The notes: generated by a model from the sequence alone, not told the origin. DNA of 64,000 nt from Tulasnella sp. 424 (GCA_019633425.1 WSUB01000139.1:47615-111614), one strand, 5' to 3'; numbered from the stretch's first letter, positions 10,283 to 24,438 are shown. Translations and numbers: made by a program.

Positions 10283-13200
10283 ATGGAAGGAATATCCAGA
10301 ATATGGAATCCACAATCAAGGGACAAGAACCTCCCGTTCATCATCACTCCTTACCAGGATGGTTCAGGCGACCAAGACCAAGATCAAGACTTTGCACCCC
10401 CGCCCCCTCCTCCAAAGGACCCAGGATATCGCGGAAATAACTCGCCCTATGGATCAGCAGGTTTTGGTCAACCTTCTCAATCTTCGCTACTTCCACCAAA
10501 AGCGACCCCCAATACACCGAACACGCCAGCCGGATCCCGATGGCAAAACCTAGCCAACGTTTTGACAGCAACTCAGAAAATGGGCGGTGGTTTCATATCT
10601 CCATCTTCCTCCCAAGTCAGTTTGGCCGTTCCAGGAGCAGGAGACGGTCAAACAGCCGCACCCTCTGTCGCAGGGTCTGCATCCGCCGGCAGCAAGTTCA
10701 ACTTCAAGCTGCCCAAATTAAAGCGCAAACCTTCTAGAACTCTAGCCGCAGAGATTAGCGCGATCAGCACGGAAGAGGAGGCGTCTACGTCTACTTCCAG
10801 TCATCTTCAACAAGACGGGGATGAGTCCATTTCCTCGCCATGGGGTTTCAAAGTGAGGACCCTTTCCCGATGCACGCCTCTCTTCGAACTGTTGCTGACC
10901 ACCGGCTCCTCTTCCTTTTGCGTAGCACCGGGTCCATGTTGACGGGTCTTTGACCGGACTGCCCACCGAGTGGGCGGAAACTCTGCAAAAGTCCGGATAC
11001 TCCGTCGAGGAAATCCGAGCAATCTACGCTAAGCACAGGAAACCTCTGCCAACATCGCCCCGACCACCCGCTCCACCTTCCAAGGCCTCTTCCTCATCAC
11101 AACCCCTCGGTGGACCGAATCCCGATGATCTTGGGCCGGTGAACCCTCGCCCGCGCAAAGACTCGATCAAACACCTCGAACGCTCCCTATCGAGGAAAGC
11201 CGGTCACAACATCAAAGTTATTATACCCGACCCTTCAATGGACGATGGAGATGTTACAATAGCGGTTGCGACTCCCGTCAGGAGGTCCCCGTCCACTCTC
11301 CGGCGACTCCAAGCTCCGGATTGGCCAGAACCGCCGGGTTTCGTCAACTCCGACCAAACTCCTTCGCAGCACTTAGCGCCTACTAAGATCCCCGCGCCCC
11401 CGGAAAAGTCCAACAACGGCCTTGGCGTAGACTCTCCTGAAAAGTCTACCGGCAAGCTTCGGCAAGCGATCCACAATACGTTGACCCATGCTCGATCCAC
11501 GGCTTCGTTACGGAAGGTTTCAGCGGATGGTCCCTCGACTTCTTCGGCGGCCCCTCCTCCTCCCCCCCTTCCCTCGAGCTCCAGCACGACGCCTTCCACT
11601 CCTCCGAGGACAATATCTGTTCGGAAACGTAAATCAGAAGGACCCAGGACGTTTTGGGAGGATGACGAGTCGGATGGCGATGAGAGCTCAGATATTGTGT
11701 CCCCTCTTCCGGTTGGAATGAGGTCACCGAGTACCAAGAGTCCCAGGATAACCAGCACTTTGCCCCCTCGCCTCGAGCTCAATTTGCCTTTCGACGACGC
11801 GAGTAGCGTGAGGAAGAACAGTGGAGAGTCCGCGGCCCCTTCCTTGCTCACTTTTTCGACGTCGTCATTAACGCCCAAGCCTACAAGCGCGACGAATGCA
11901 TCATTTGTGTCATCGATCGACTTTGATGGCGGAGGGTTGGATCTTGGGCTGGGAGATTGGGGGTCGGAGCTTCTCGCTATAGTGTCTTCGGGTTCGGACA
12001 ACCGAGACAAGGCTACCGCATCACGGTCAACAGACGCAGATAAGGGTCAAGTCTTGACGATCAAGCACTCGTCTCAAAGTTCCACCATCGCTTCACCCAC
12101 GTCGGTTTCGACGATGTTCTCCACTGGTCCAACGACGTCGTCGCAGTCATCTCACCTCGTCTCGGTTCAACGGAAGCCCACTTTGACGTCGATCTCATCG
12201 TCGGATCTGGATCGTCCTATCTCCCTCTTCCCAGTTGTGCCCCTTACCCTTCCGGCTCACAAGACAAAGCCTCAACCTGCGATCCCGCCGTCTTCTGCGG
12301 AGACATCTCCGGCATCTCAAACCGCTCCGACAGCACCCACAACGACGACCGTCGAAGCTGCCCCACGGAGAAGTAGCAGTATACGCGCGAAGAGGGTGTC
12401 GAAGATCGTAGTCAATAATGGGAAAATCGAAAATGTCGTCCAGCCCAGCACTACTACGACCGTCAACGCTGCGGTTCTCCCAGATGTCCCCGAATCAGCG
12501 GTGTCAATTTCGCCCTCGACTAGTATGGAGAACATTAAAGGACGTCGTCCAGAAGCGCTCACTTCCAACGCACTCGGAAACGCTGCTTCCGGTGCTCGAT
12601 CCCAGCTGCCTCCACCTTCTAGCTTCGCCCCACCAAAGCAATCCGCTCAATCCGCTCAATATGGTCGACAGCTCTCAATGTTTATTCGGGAAGAGGAGGA
12701 CATGGGTCCCATTCGACAGCCTAGTTTGATTGAATCCGACGACGGACTCTTGCCTTATATGAAGGGAACCCCAGCCGCAACGCAGACCAAGTTCAGTGAC
12801 AAGGCTTTACCGAATCCTGCAATGTCCCAGTCGACGTCGACGTCAGCATCTGATTCAAGTTCGTATGGTACCATGGATAGTTCGATTGGAGGAACGAGCG
12901 TTACTTCCGCTGGGTCAACAGTGGATTACCCAGGAAGTCGGAGCACCATCGGTAGTGTTATCGGCAAAGTCATGGCTGGTCCGCTCCCATTATCACCAAG
13001 CGCAAGTTCAACCGGATCTAGGCCGTATTCGTCCTTGACGGTGACCCAAGCGGGATACGATAGGGATACGGCGTCGCCATCGAGGCCTGTTTCCAACATT
13101 CCTTACGACGCCGTGTTGGACGACTACTTGAACGAGGATGACGACAACATGACCAGTGGGCATCATACGACATCTGGAGAAGAAGAGCAAGGTGGAGTGA

Positions 13201-14617
13201 AGAAGCAGCCAGAAGTTCCTCCAATACCCACCACCGCAAAATCGCCTCGCGGACAGCTAGCTCCACAGACCCCGTCAATTTCTGTCAATGGGAACAGGGT
13301 GGTTGAGGGAACGCCGGGAAGGGATTCCACCGATGATGAGGACAGCCTCCCACTCATATTGGCACCTCTGGCATCTCGAGTGCACCGCAGCGACGGTAGT
13401 ATGTTCTCTCGCTTCCAGCAAGTAGCAGAGGGACAATACGGACTGGTTTACGCTGCCAAGTCCGCGGATGTACGACAAGGAGATCCCAAGGCTTCGGATT
13501 TGATTGCCCTCAAAGTCGTCCACGTCACTTCTTCGAACCAGCCCAAGTTCACTGCTCTTCAGAACGAGCTGAAGCTGTTGGAGGAGAACGTCCGCCATGA
13601 GAACGTCTTGGCCTATGATGGCGTTTATTTGGTGGACGCTCAATCTGGACAAGAGGTTAATCAGGGCACTGGTTTACCGATGTTGTGGTTGGAGATGGAG
13701 TTGATGGAACGAAGTTTGGCGGATATTCTGGCGTTTGTGCCCGAAGGCTTGGTTATTGAGGAATCCCATATCGCCAAGTTCGCCAATGATGTAAGGAGAC
13801 GCGCCCAATCTCGTTATCGTCGAATGCTAACCAGGGGGGCATTCCTTTTGCAGGTCCTTGAGGGGCTCGACTATTTACAAGGCCTCGATATCGCTCACCG
13901 CGATGTTCGATCAGACAACTTGCTTGTGTCGAGGACGGGCTTGCTGAAATTGGGTACGTGGATTCGCAGTTGCAGGGTGTCTTTGGTTGCTCATTGGAAA
14001 AATGGTTGATCCAGCTGACTTCTCGAGCGCCACCATGACCTCGAAGACAGCTTGCAAGAGGCGGTCGACTCAAGGACAACCGCCTTATTGGATGGTGCGT
14101 GCTCCTCTGTTGGGTCGGTGAATGCCTTCTGACAGCTTGCTTACCTCCACACCCAGGCACCGGAGATGCGACGGTAAGCAAATGCTTTTAGCGACTTCAT
14201 TATTTCTTGGCTGATTCATCTCCCCGTTCATAGCGGCCAGGCCTACGATCCACATGAAGCGGACATTTGGTCGGTTGGCGCAACAGTCTGGGAAGTCGCT
14301 CAAGGAGATCCTCCGTTCATCGAAGTCGAAGACCCACGCAAGTTCCTAGACCAGCTTCCAGAACTGGACGAACCGGAACGATTTTCGGAACACTTCCACG
14401 ACTTCCTTCGACTGTGCGGTCAAGACCCAGGACAGCGTCCTCGAGCTGTTGAACTTTTGAGGGTGCGTTTTTCAACGTGACACATTTCGGGTATCGATAC
14501 GATGACCTCAACGAAACATTTTAGACACCTTTCGTAAAGTCAGCATCATCCCCAGCCGAGATCGTCCGCCTACTAGCTCAAGTCCGAAGGATGGAGGATG
14601 AGATGAAGCAACAATGA
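10283..14617 (+). CDS. PAK/STE20-type kinase with CRIB domain and atypical catalytic motifs
   Basis: Seven exons join to 1317 residues: 10283-10852, 10926-13790, 13854-13953, 14015-14094, 14157-14173, 14234-14462, 14525-14617. A CRIB/PBD motif spans the first splice junction (ISSPWGFK then HRVHVDGS, with TGLPTEW following), near residues 183-210. This predicts binding to GTP-bound Cdc42/Rac. A long Ser/Thr/Pro-rich, probably disordered linker fills about 240-1000. The kinase domain is near 1009-1295: EGQYGLVY loop, Lys in IALKVV, HRDVRSDN catalytic loop, ADFSSAT, YWM-APE and WSVGATVWEVAQGDPPF. The catalytic loop has Arg where Lys is usual, and DFG is replaced by DFS. Activity may be low or altered. 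Fungal PAKs act in polarity and morphogenesis; that role is inferred here. Confidence 0.87.
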
Positions 14618-14696
14618 ACTGTAGACGTCGGGCAACGACACCATTGATGACCCATCATTCCAATATTTATTCCTTTATCGTATTTAAAATATTCAT

Positions 14697-17600
14697 TCAT
14701 GGAATATCCTGAGTATCATAGCCGCCCATCTTGTCCATCATCTTCTTGAAAACCCTTGCTTCCTTTGCTACATTGTCGTTGTCCGACTCGGCGAGATCTT
14801 CAATAAAGGAGAGGCTTTCCGTTGCGAACCCTACCAATAATACATTAGCTTAGCTCGTTACAAGTTCCTGTAAATGCCTTACCAATTACTCGACTACCGT
14901 TTCGTTTCCATGTCGAGGTGAGGGACTGTAAGGCAAGCAACTGGGCACGGGCGTCCTCCGAACGCGTCTCCATGAGGATGTGGAAATGGAATGCCTTCAA
15001 CAGTTCTTCTCTGTTGATGGCATGCGCGAACGCGGCAATACAGGGCGGGAGCAGGGAGATCTCTTCACCAACTCGAAGCGCCGCGCAAGCTGAAATCTGC
15101 TTTGCAAGAGGTTCCGAGATGCGTTCCAGACGATCGTCTCTCCAGAACACTAACTTCACGTTAGCCTTCATTTAGAAAGTGCGGCGGATCGTCACTTACA
15201 TCCTTCGTCTGCACTGAGGCTACTATGCAACATACGTATCAACGCAACCCACAAGGTGGGATTGTGGCATTGGCCGCTAACAAAGCGTTGCAGAGCTTCC
15301 GTTATGGACTCGAGTGTCATGGACATATACGGTACGATCAGGTTCTATTATTGAAGATCAGCATCTTGTATTCTACGATGCAATGGGCCCTCACCTTGAA
15401 CATGTCCAGCAGAGCCTTCATCGTACGGGAAAAGGTGATCTGCCTAGATTCATTGTCGGCTAGAGCGACTGTCCGTCAGCTACGGATTCTGATGATAAAG
15501 AAACACCATTACCTGAGGAAAAGGCCCAATCGAACAACCGGCGGAAGAAAGGTTTGAAGGTCGCTTCGTTGAGTTTGGTTACCAGTTCAAGGAATGCCTC
15601 GATAGCAGCCGTTTCCACCTAAACCGAATAAATTAAGTAAGACGGCTCTAGTCCCCATGACTCTTGAACCGGGCTATTACCTCCTCGGCATTCGTGCGTG
15701 TGATCCTGGCGCGAATGTCAAGTACTTCGAGGAAGAACTTGAATAGCTCTTTAAGTTGGTCTGCGATGTCGGTTCTGGAAGAGATCGATATGCCGGCCTT
15801 GCAGAAATGGAAGTACTGCACAATACTGTCCGCGTGCGCCTGGAAATCCAACTCAGAATTGTTCGCGGCCGCATTAGAACCTAACTCACGTCCATGTCGT
15901 GATATGTTGATGCCCAAAGATCGCGAAGGCCAGATAGAATGCTCCGAGCAGGCACCTTCGATGTAATGACGGAGAGTATCTCTGGTGCATCGGTGTCTCC
16001 TTTCGCCACGAGACTTAGACAGCATGTCACGATATCAGAAAGATCTTGACCAAGGAACGTCGGTACGTTCTCCACGATCCTCGTGAGGAGAAGTAATGCC
16101 AAGTGGTGGAATTCGACGTCTTCACGTCGTGGTCAATAGACATCCGGCAGCTAGAAGTTGGGATACCCACCTTGAGAAACGTCGTTGGAGCATTCAATCC
16201 CCACAGAAACCAAGGACGACACGTAGGGTAATAGACGCGGTCCCAGTTTTGAACTGTAGTTAATCCTGTTAGTCATTCGATCTCCAGTAGTCGGAAATCA
16301 ATGAGGCGTACGCTAGACTCGTTAGAACGACTATGGCATCTTGACGTGCTTCGACCCGTCTTGCTTCCCGAAGCACTGCCTCTACAGTGGATGACATCAA
16401 AGCGCCTTCCGATTCTTCCATGGTCACTGTAATGGCGTTGATTGCACGAAGAGTGACTGCGATCGGTGGTCTTGTTTGAGATGAAACTAGATCTTTCAGA
16501 CGTTGCAGCACATCTAGAACTGTAGTGCTGATCAACGCCCTTGTGGTTGGTGCGATTAAAGGAAGCCGCTCCGCGAAAAGGTCAATTGCTCCAGTCTGGA
16601 CCTATCCATCGGAAAGGGTTAATCTCCCGAAGAATCGAAACCTAACGAACTGACTTTTACGTCGTCAACCCGAAGGAGCGCAGCGACGGACTGGACAAAG
16701 TCGGCTGCTGGGATGACCGTCAACGCTTTCATCAACGATCGTCGAGCTTCTTTGCTGATCTCTTCACTGGCAAGTGGCATTGTTTCTGAGCTTACGTTAG
16801 CCACTTGAACTATTAGAGTGAGAAGCTGCTGAATCTTTGTGTTGGTTCCAGAGGTTTGGGGCTTGTAGCGGGGATGATCGCCGAAAGCATGAATGCCAAA
16901 CCCAACAAAGACCAGAAGAGCCACTATTTGCTTTTTCACGGCTACAGAAGGGGAAGGCGAATGATCATCCCTGGAAGACAAACTGGTCAGCGGGTGGTCC
17001 TTTACGTTTCAGACTGACATACAGGTTAAGTTGTAGGAAGGATGTGACGTTTGATTTGACAGGATCGTCGATCTTCCGGCCTAGTCGTTGACACTCTTCT
17101 AGGATTTCTACCAGTGCCTGGAGTACTGGATGTCAAGCGAGATCTGGCGAGCCTATACATGAAAACTCACATCTAACCTCAGCTCGTGTGAGTGCTTTGC
17201 AAACAGAGCCAGAGGTAGGGAGAGTGTTTGGTTAACGTCGTCTTCTGCTTGCCGGACGACGCGATTTGCGGACTTGTCAACAAGGAGCATAACGACAGGT
17301 GAGAGGAATGCGCGAGGACCCAGAACATCGACTAAGTGTGTGAAAAAGCTAGGCGGACGTCAGAGAGGTCAACGAAAGATTTGAGTGGACTTACAACGTG
17401 CGGCGATGGCGAGGAACATGAACGGCTGCATCTGCAAATATTCTCAAGAAGTCCCGGGATCCTGAAGGGAAATGGTTACATCAGGTGTATAAATTCGCAC
17501 AGATAATAGACTTGCCAACAAGAAGATCGAGGCGACCCTCATACTGCTTTTTCAGTGATTTGACCATAACCGGAACAATGCCTTCAATGGTCTGAGAAAA

Positions 17601-20600
17601 TCTTCAGTCACTGAAGGACAACCCAATTGTTTCGAAATCACCTTCTGAACGACACGGAAGCTGAAGGAGTCGTCCCTGTGGAAGACATTGGAACCCATGA
17701 ATGTGAAAACGGGCATCACACTTTGGATAACTGATTCCGAGTCGATCGTGGCAATCCCACTGATGATAATAAGAGCTTGTTGGAATATTTGAGGGTTTCC
17801 GGATGCTAATGGAAATGTAAGCGCGTCAGCACTTGCGTAGACCCTAATGAAGTACACTGTCCGTACCCCGAATGAGGTCAATAAGAACATCAATGCGCAT
17901 AACGCCAGGAGGAATTGGCTCATCCTATGCGGTGAACTCAGCAATCAACACATCACAAATTAACGCAGGCGTACTCACCGCAACTGTCATGACAGCTTTG
18001 TCCAATGCGGTGAGCATCAGCTGCAGTATGTAGTCCACGCTCGATGCTGCAACATCTCGAATATCACAAAGAGCTCTTAATGCTCCAAATATGCAGCTGA
18101 TGACCTCGGGCTCGGATGAGGGAGTACTTGAAGCCAAGGCCTCCGCTACCAAACGGAAAAGTTGAAGTGGCTGCGCCAACTCTGAGCCGGAGTTGGATCT
18201 TGGGGACGTTGTGTTAGCTCGAGAAAAGAGTTCACAAAGAGCGCTTACTCCTCAATCCTAGTCCGCTTCCCCGATCTCTCCAATCCTTCCGGATTCAGGG
18301 AGTCAATCAAGACAGGAAGAAGTCCCACAACTGTCTCGCCGTCGGACAAAAGAGAAGACAACGTTTGTTTGATTCGCCCGTAGTCGGTCTGATTGCGAGG
18401 AGAAGTGAGAGAACGGTCGATCCTTCTTTGAGATGTGACCTACGTTCGCAATATCCTGAGTCGATAACTGTAGAAGCTGGTAAGTAACCTCGACTTTCCG
18501 ATCCTGCGAGAGAAAGCGGAAGAGGTTGGCCCGCAGCTGCTCCATGGGCAGGACCCGAACGTAGTCTTCTACTGCTGGAAGCACAATTCGATTCAGATTT
18601 CAGCAAGGGAAGATTCTTGGCACTACTAACCAGCATCGCCGCAGCAATCCAACAACCTCTTGAAGACCGTCCACCTCTGACTCGCCTTATCATTGAGACC
18701 AGGCGCGGATGCCTTGTCGAACGATGACAACAGAGTGGCAAAATACTCTGCTTTCCGTCTTTCGTCAATAGCAGAGAGATTTCCAGAGTCCTTACGTGAC
18801 ATAACCTCCTCGACCAGGGGCAGAACGAGAGGAAGTTTAGAAGGTTCAGGCACGGTCTTGACGGAAGACAGTAAATGCAAGGTGGACGAGAAATCTCCCC
18901 AGGCCACCGCGTGCGATAGCAAGAAACATATGATGCGTTGCTGGTGCCTGAAGAACGTGGCAGTTAGAATTATACAGGATATCCGGGCTAGCGGAGGGAG
19001 AGACATACTGGCTCTGCTTGGACTGAGAGAAGTATTCCCGATGGAAGATGGGGAGATATGCTCCATCCGTGACAAAGCTATCCCCGGAGCCTGTGAGTGC
19101 ATTGAGATACTTGCTACAGTCTGTTGCAGATAGAATCTGAACGTCGCCTGAAATGATGATTAGCTCCATAGTCGAAAGTTTCAATCCAAGCTCTGAGCTC
19201 ACCACTCTTCTCCCCGTAGATCGTGTTAATAGCGTAGACGCTTGCCCGGTGTTCGCGCTGCATATTCGCTACCAGCTTAAGACATTCGACAGCTGACTGA
19301 CGCGAGTCTTTGTCGGAAATTCCGAGAGCCACGAGTAAAGCAGAGATGATTGCTTGAAAGTCGACATATTCGGATCTCTCCGCAGACGCCTGAGCCTTGA
19401 GGAAGGCAGCTGCATGAGACAGTGCTACACGACGTAAATGCTCTTGTCTTGAGGAGGTGATGGATGGATCTTCGGTCCACACTCCGGCCAAGAAGAGCAG
19501 GGCTTCATCCTTAAGACTGAGGAATAAAGCGCGGAGGAGATTTGTCGGAAGTGAGTGCAAGGATGAGCATGAGTTTGCTAAAGCGTAAACTGCTCGGGTC
19601 AGCTTGACGTAAAGGTTCACGTTAGGTGTATCCTAAGAGGAAGTATAAGCGCAAGCGAACTAGGCGGGGAGGCTTGCAATGTACCTACATTTGAATCGTG
19701 CTTTAACCATTCTACTTGTCCAGCACTGGGCCTCGAAATCCCAGGTAGGAGGGCAATGACTGAGGCCTGAAGGCGGCGGAGGGTCGATGCGCTTGAACCC
19801 TTGCTGACAATTGCGCCCGAGATCGACTCGTATTGGATGAACTACAGGCACCGCAAGATAGGTTAGCTATAAATGACGCAGTGTTTGACTATCCACACTC
19901 ACTTCTCCAAGGGAACGGGCATCCTTTAAGACCGATGAGAAGCCTTCGAGGTCTATCAGGCCAAGATTTTCGACAACACGACAAGCGAAGCCGAGTTGTA
20001 AATCTCCACTAGCTCGTTCGAGGATGGCTCTGACAACGAGGAAGGCGAAGCATCGCAGGTATGGGTCATCGTCTGTGAGCTTTCCGAGGAAGAAGTCAAG
20101 ATGCGACTCCGTCTTTTCCAAATAGATGGCATTTTCTAACGAAAAAAAAAAACAGGTTAGTCAGGCTTAGCACTACCTCAGAGGGGCGTAAATCAAGGGA
20201 AAGCGTACCCGCAAGCTTGCTGCTGAGCTTTAAATTCATCTCCGCCATCGCAGCAGGATCTGTATTGGATTGAAGGAGTTCCGAACACCCGCTCAAAATA
20301 CCCAAATCGCTCATTGCACTATTCCCTTCCGTGCCGAGAAGCAGGCTCCACGTTGCAATTGCCTGTTTGGCTTTCGACTTGGTAAAGAGAAGGTGGGGCA
20401 CAAATCCTTCCTGGAAAATTTTGATTCTCTCATCTGGGTGTTCTTTCGCAAAGCTGTCGCTCAGGAACTTGAGGTGCAGAGAGATGATGTACCGAGAGGC
20501 CGAGGAGGCGGATATTGCAGAGAGTATGGTCGAGAGGAGGTCTTCTTTGGGGATGGACGAAAAGAGCAGGGATGGTTTTGAGTACGCGAGACCCAAGACG

Positions 20601-22525
20601 GCTTCATCGCTGTCGCGAAGGCATGCGATTAGTTTCGGTATGGCCTGCCAAGTTCGTGAGCAAACTACTAGCGTTCGAGAATGTCAGAAAGCTAACCGTT
20701 GAGCTAGCACCATCTGCTTGAATATTTTCCAGCAGTTCACGGAGGCCGCTAAGTCGTGCCTGACGGTCGTCACTCGTGATCGCCAAAGAACGACCCTGAA
20801 TGCCTGTGGCGGAGAGTCCCTGCATATCCGAAATTAAAATGGAGAAGTGCGCCCTTTCAAGGAATGCACGAACCAAAGCTATATCTGCAACGAGCTTATC
20901 GAACGTTGCCTTTTCTTCGTCTTCCAACCCAGTTGAGTGCTCCTCGGCTGCAAGGCGGAACGCTTGTGGTTTCCGTTGATTGATCCCAAAGAGAATCCCC
21001 GAGAGGAAGTCTGTAGCCTCCAAACTCTCTGAGGAAGAATCGAGCAACTCGAAGGATAACTTGGCAGTGTGCTTGACAACGTGAAGGGGAGTGGAAGGAT
21101 GGTCAACGATTGTCGACATAACTTCAGACCATTGGGTCCCTCTTTCGGGTTTCCTTAATAGAATCGGACACAGTTAAGAGAGAAGCATCGAGGATACGTA
21201 TGTCAGATGGGGACGTACTCCAAGATCCGCGTCACGAAGGCAATGTAAAAGCGGTCTGCACCCCGCCACGCCAGGGTTTTCGGGATGACCTCAACCAAGT
21301 CCCTGCAGAAGAGTATGGTTTAGGCTCGTTCGCAAATATAAATTATAAACAAGAAACACCTACTGCGCCTCTTTGAGAACGACGTAGAGATCCTTTGGCA
21401 GCTTGACTGCCTCTTCTCGAGACGCGCAAAGAGCAATGAGGACGGTGAGCAACTCCGAAGTCGAAACACGTTCAGAGACATCTAAAACTGCTTGCATAAT
21501 TGCCTTGAGGGCCTTCGAGGATAGTCTCACGCTTTGGGCAAGCGCTGCAAGGATGACGAATGTGCTCAGCTGACAAAGAACACGGTGGATCATCAGTCTC
21601 CCAGTCCCCGCAAAAGTCATGATATTATCTGGCTTACCGTAATTTCACGGTTGGCGGCGTCGTTGCTCATGGGTTCGGTAATTGATGGCAAAAAGAAGGC
21701 CAGTATTCCTTCATCTGCAATCGGTACTCGGGAAATATACTCGATTGCGACGCTGGTGTGGAAGTTGATTAGAGTCCGGTGAACTGTGGAGCTGGCGACC
21801 GCTTGCGATAACAAGCCGAGAACAAAGCGAGCGAGGTCTCTGTCCTTGGTCATCTGGGTGAGTAGGGCGGTCCGCGATAGTCCGTGCACGATCTTCGCGG
21901 ATGGTTTGAGGAAGGACCATATAGACTCGGCTCTGTCGGAGGAGAGGTAGGCATAAATGGAAAGGTGATTTCTATTAAAGGCCAAAGGGCTTACCTTAAT
22001 GTCAATATGGAGTGCATCTTGGCAAATTGTGGGGATTCGTGATAGGGCAAGAAACATTCAAGAACTACGTCTACGTCAAATTCGTTTACACTTGAGGCGA
22101 AGCATGTTCAGCCTGAATGAAGAAGTACAGCAGCAAAGAGGAGCATACCGAAAGCGCCTCACGAGCCACTCCAGGGCTTTTGCGGTAGGTGCCTCTAAGA
22201 GATACTGGGAAAGTTGCCGCATGAATGCGGCGATGCGGTCCTTCAGCGTTTCATGTTGTTCTGGTGGAAGGACTGTACGGTCAACGTTCCGGGAAGTTGG
22301 AGAAAACAGGTCTCTTCCAAGACGCTCCAGCTCGGTGTCCAAGGAGCATAGGGCCATGAAGCCATTTTGGCCAATTGCATAAACCGAGGCGAGGTCATGA
22401 TTCGCGGCTTCGTTGGGTTCGAAGAGATAGCTGTGGCCATAATGCCTGTGCTTTGTGGTGCTCAGCAAGAATGCCGAGTTTAGAGAGGCTCCTTGAGCTA
22501 GCTGCGCTGCAAGGCTGGACACCAT
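14697..22525 (-). CDS. UTP10: U3 snoRNP protein UTP10 (HEATR1)
   Basis: A long multi-exon minus-strand gene. It starts at ATG 22523-22525 with [19 protein letters not shown], the characteristic UTP10 N-terminus, followed by [27 protein letters not shown] and [14 protein letters not shown]-like helical segments fill the middle exons. The C-terminal part ([45 protein letters not shown], then [15 protein letters not shown]) matches the BP28CT region. The stop is TGA at 14697-14699. About 7.8 kb with many short introns agrees with the usual fungal protein of about 1800-2000 residues. UTP10 belongs to the t-UTP subcomplex of the small-subunit processome, needed for rDNA transcription and early 18S rRNA processing in the nucleolus. 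The individual exon set was not fully assembled. It is divergent from the ISG12-like gene at 23015. Confidence 0.92.
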
Positions 22526-23014
22526 TTCCGCCTCGTGGGTTGGTAGGTTTGGTGCTGGGCGTCAGGGGTCAGAACGCGGCGTATTGAAATTTTATCTCCG
22601 TTACCCCCGGATTGGGCCCCTATTTATTTCGTGGGCCACGCAGCGCCAGAAATGGAAATCGCCCCGCCTCGCAACGGCCCTGTGTCCATATGATTCCGTT
22701 GAATGTAGCTATCGATGGCCATTGCGGCATTGACAGATCACGCAGGTGATCAATGTGAAAGTTAACGGAAGAATTCAGGGACGTTTTGGGAACCCCCAAA
22801 TTTGGTAAATCTGTGACCTTCAGCGTGACCTCTGCGACTCGAATCAATAGTTGCCGTTCCCTGTTTCCAAAAACGGCAAAAATGGGCCGTCCAGTCACCA
22901 AACAAGAAACTATAAGATTTGCGGTAGAACCGATGGTCCCGTCCGAAAAGCAAAAACTCCCCCCTACCCTTCACCGTTCCATATCAATATCGTTAATTTC
23001 CTCATCATAACATC
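22526..23014. promoter_or_regulatory. Divergent promoter region between UTP10 and ISG12-like gene 1
   Basis: About 490 bp separates the start codons of UTP10 (-) and the first ISG12-like gene (+), so both promoters must lie here. I see no clear TATA box for either. Confidence 0.5.
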
Positions 23015-23516
23015 ATGTCAATCGGTGTGTCTTCGCATCTGAAGGTCCAAGTCTCGTGCCGGACTGACGTTTGTGTGCCATAGCCGCTGCCACATTGAGA
23101 GCTCGACGTTTAGTTAGAATTGTTCGAGAGACGATCGACGAATGCTGGAGAGTCTGGCAAACCAAAGTCCCTCGCTGGATCCGATGGAGTGTCTACGGCG
23201 CCCTCTTGGGACTCGGCATCTACCTTATTCTCGGATTTGGTACTGGTGGAGTGGTCGCAGGTGCAACAAACACAACATGTACGCTATACTGAGCTCGCTG
23301 ACAAGTCTCGCCGTCACAGGAAGCCTGGCAGCAGCCATTCAGTCGTCCATTGGAAACGTAGTGGCTGGGAGCGCATTCTCTGTAATGCAGTTCCTAGGCG
23401 TGAAAGGGATTTTGATGTGGCTCATGCCACTGCTGGGAGCGGCGGGTGCAGCTGGGCTGCGTGAGCTCATCGGATTGCTCCAACGGCGGTTAGGTTCGAA
23501 GGCAAAGTCGATGTAG
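23015..23516 (+). CDS. ISG12-like (IFI6/IFI27 family) membrane protein 1
   Basis: Three exons (23015-23024, 23084-23260, 23320-23516) give 127 residues. The first coding exon has only 10 nt (M-S-I plus one base). A basic amphipathic segment with VPRWIRWSVYG precedes a hydrophobic helix ending in ILGFGTGGVVAG. Then comes the family core SLAAAIQSSIGNVVAG and FSVMQFLGVKG, and a last hydrophobic stretch. The pattern GF..GG..AGSLAA..S.IGNV.AGS.F..MQ.LG matches animal IFI27/IFI6 (Pfam Ifi-6-16). Animal members sit in mitochondrial or nuclear-envelope membranes and modulate cell death and antiviral state. The fungal role is unknown. First of four tandem paralogues on the same strand. Confidence 0.8.
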
Positions 23517-24438
23517 AGTGCTGTTCGGTTGTCCTTTTCACCTTCTCGCTGTCCATTGCACAAGCAACGACTAAATACAATGTATCTTTCTAAAGACCCG
23601 GTTGTGTGCCCGAATTCCAACCCGGGGCGCGGGCGGCCTAGGCCTGACCTCCCGATCGAAAACAAGACCCATGGGTTGAGTATAGCTATATGGTGTCCGG
23701 ATCAAATTCCTGGTTTTCTCATTTCAATGCTTCTCAAATGTCAAGCTCGGATAGATGCAGATGATCTGCTTAAGTAAAATCATCTTACCCGTCCGACGTC
23801 GGTTGTGTACACTTTCGCCACGAAGCTGGTTGCAAGAGATTATATGAGGCTCGAGCTCTCGCCTGTTCATTATCCGCTCGGTACCGGTTAAATGACTTGA
23901 ACGGTCACAGTAGCTATAACACGTGTGTAACGTCGCAGTCTCATGCATACATATTCATACTTGTTTTCTCAAGTTCAATGAGGTGAGGCGGAGAAGGTGG
24001 CCAGAAGTACCTAGTAGCCGTATTATATGGGATAGCCAATCGCGCCTCTCGAAAGCGAAAGATAAGAAACTGCGCCTTCTTTCCTGGAGATACAGGGTAG
24101 ACTCATCTTGTACGTAAGTCTAAGCTCTTCCTCGGCGAGGATGGTACGCCCTGTGGAGTTATGGACCGAGGCTTGACAGCGGGCCCGTCGCGCCTCGGTC
24201 ACAAATATGCAATGTTTTGCACTCGTGACACATGGACTTCGGTCATCTCTGAGAATCAAAATTAAAATCTTTCCTCGATGGGCAACTTTTAGTCCTCCGA
24301 TTTGTAACCCCGCACAATCTCCCTACAAGGTTATTCGTGGACCTCCACCCCACACTTTGACGGCTATAGAATAGGGACGCCAATGTCGTTCGTGAATTAC
24401 CCACTATTATCATCTTGCTCGTCGTTCTCAAAACAGCT
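23517..24438. other. Intergenic between ISG12-like genes 1 and 2
   Basis: No gene seen. The segment around 23650-23730 is repeated after gene 2 at 25290-25375: both contain GAGTATAGCTATA followed by a GGTGT..ATCAAATTC pattern. This shows that the 3' flank was copied with the gene. Confidence 0.55.

Noticed and set aside
11204..12010. Minus-strand ORF of 268 codons inside the PAK-like kinase gene
   Set aside because: Antisense of the Ser/Pro-rich linker exon; low-complexity sequence leaves the opposite strand open.
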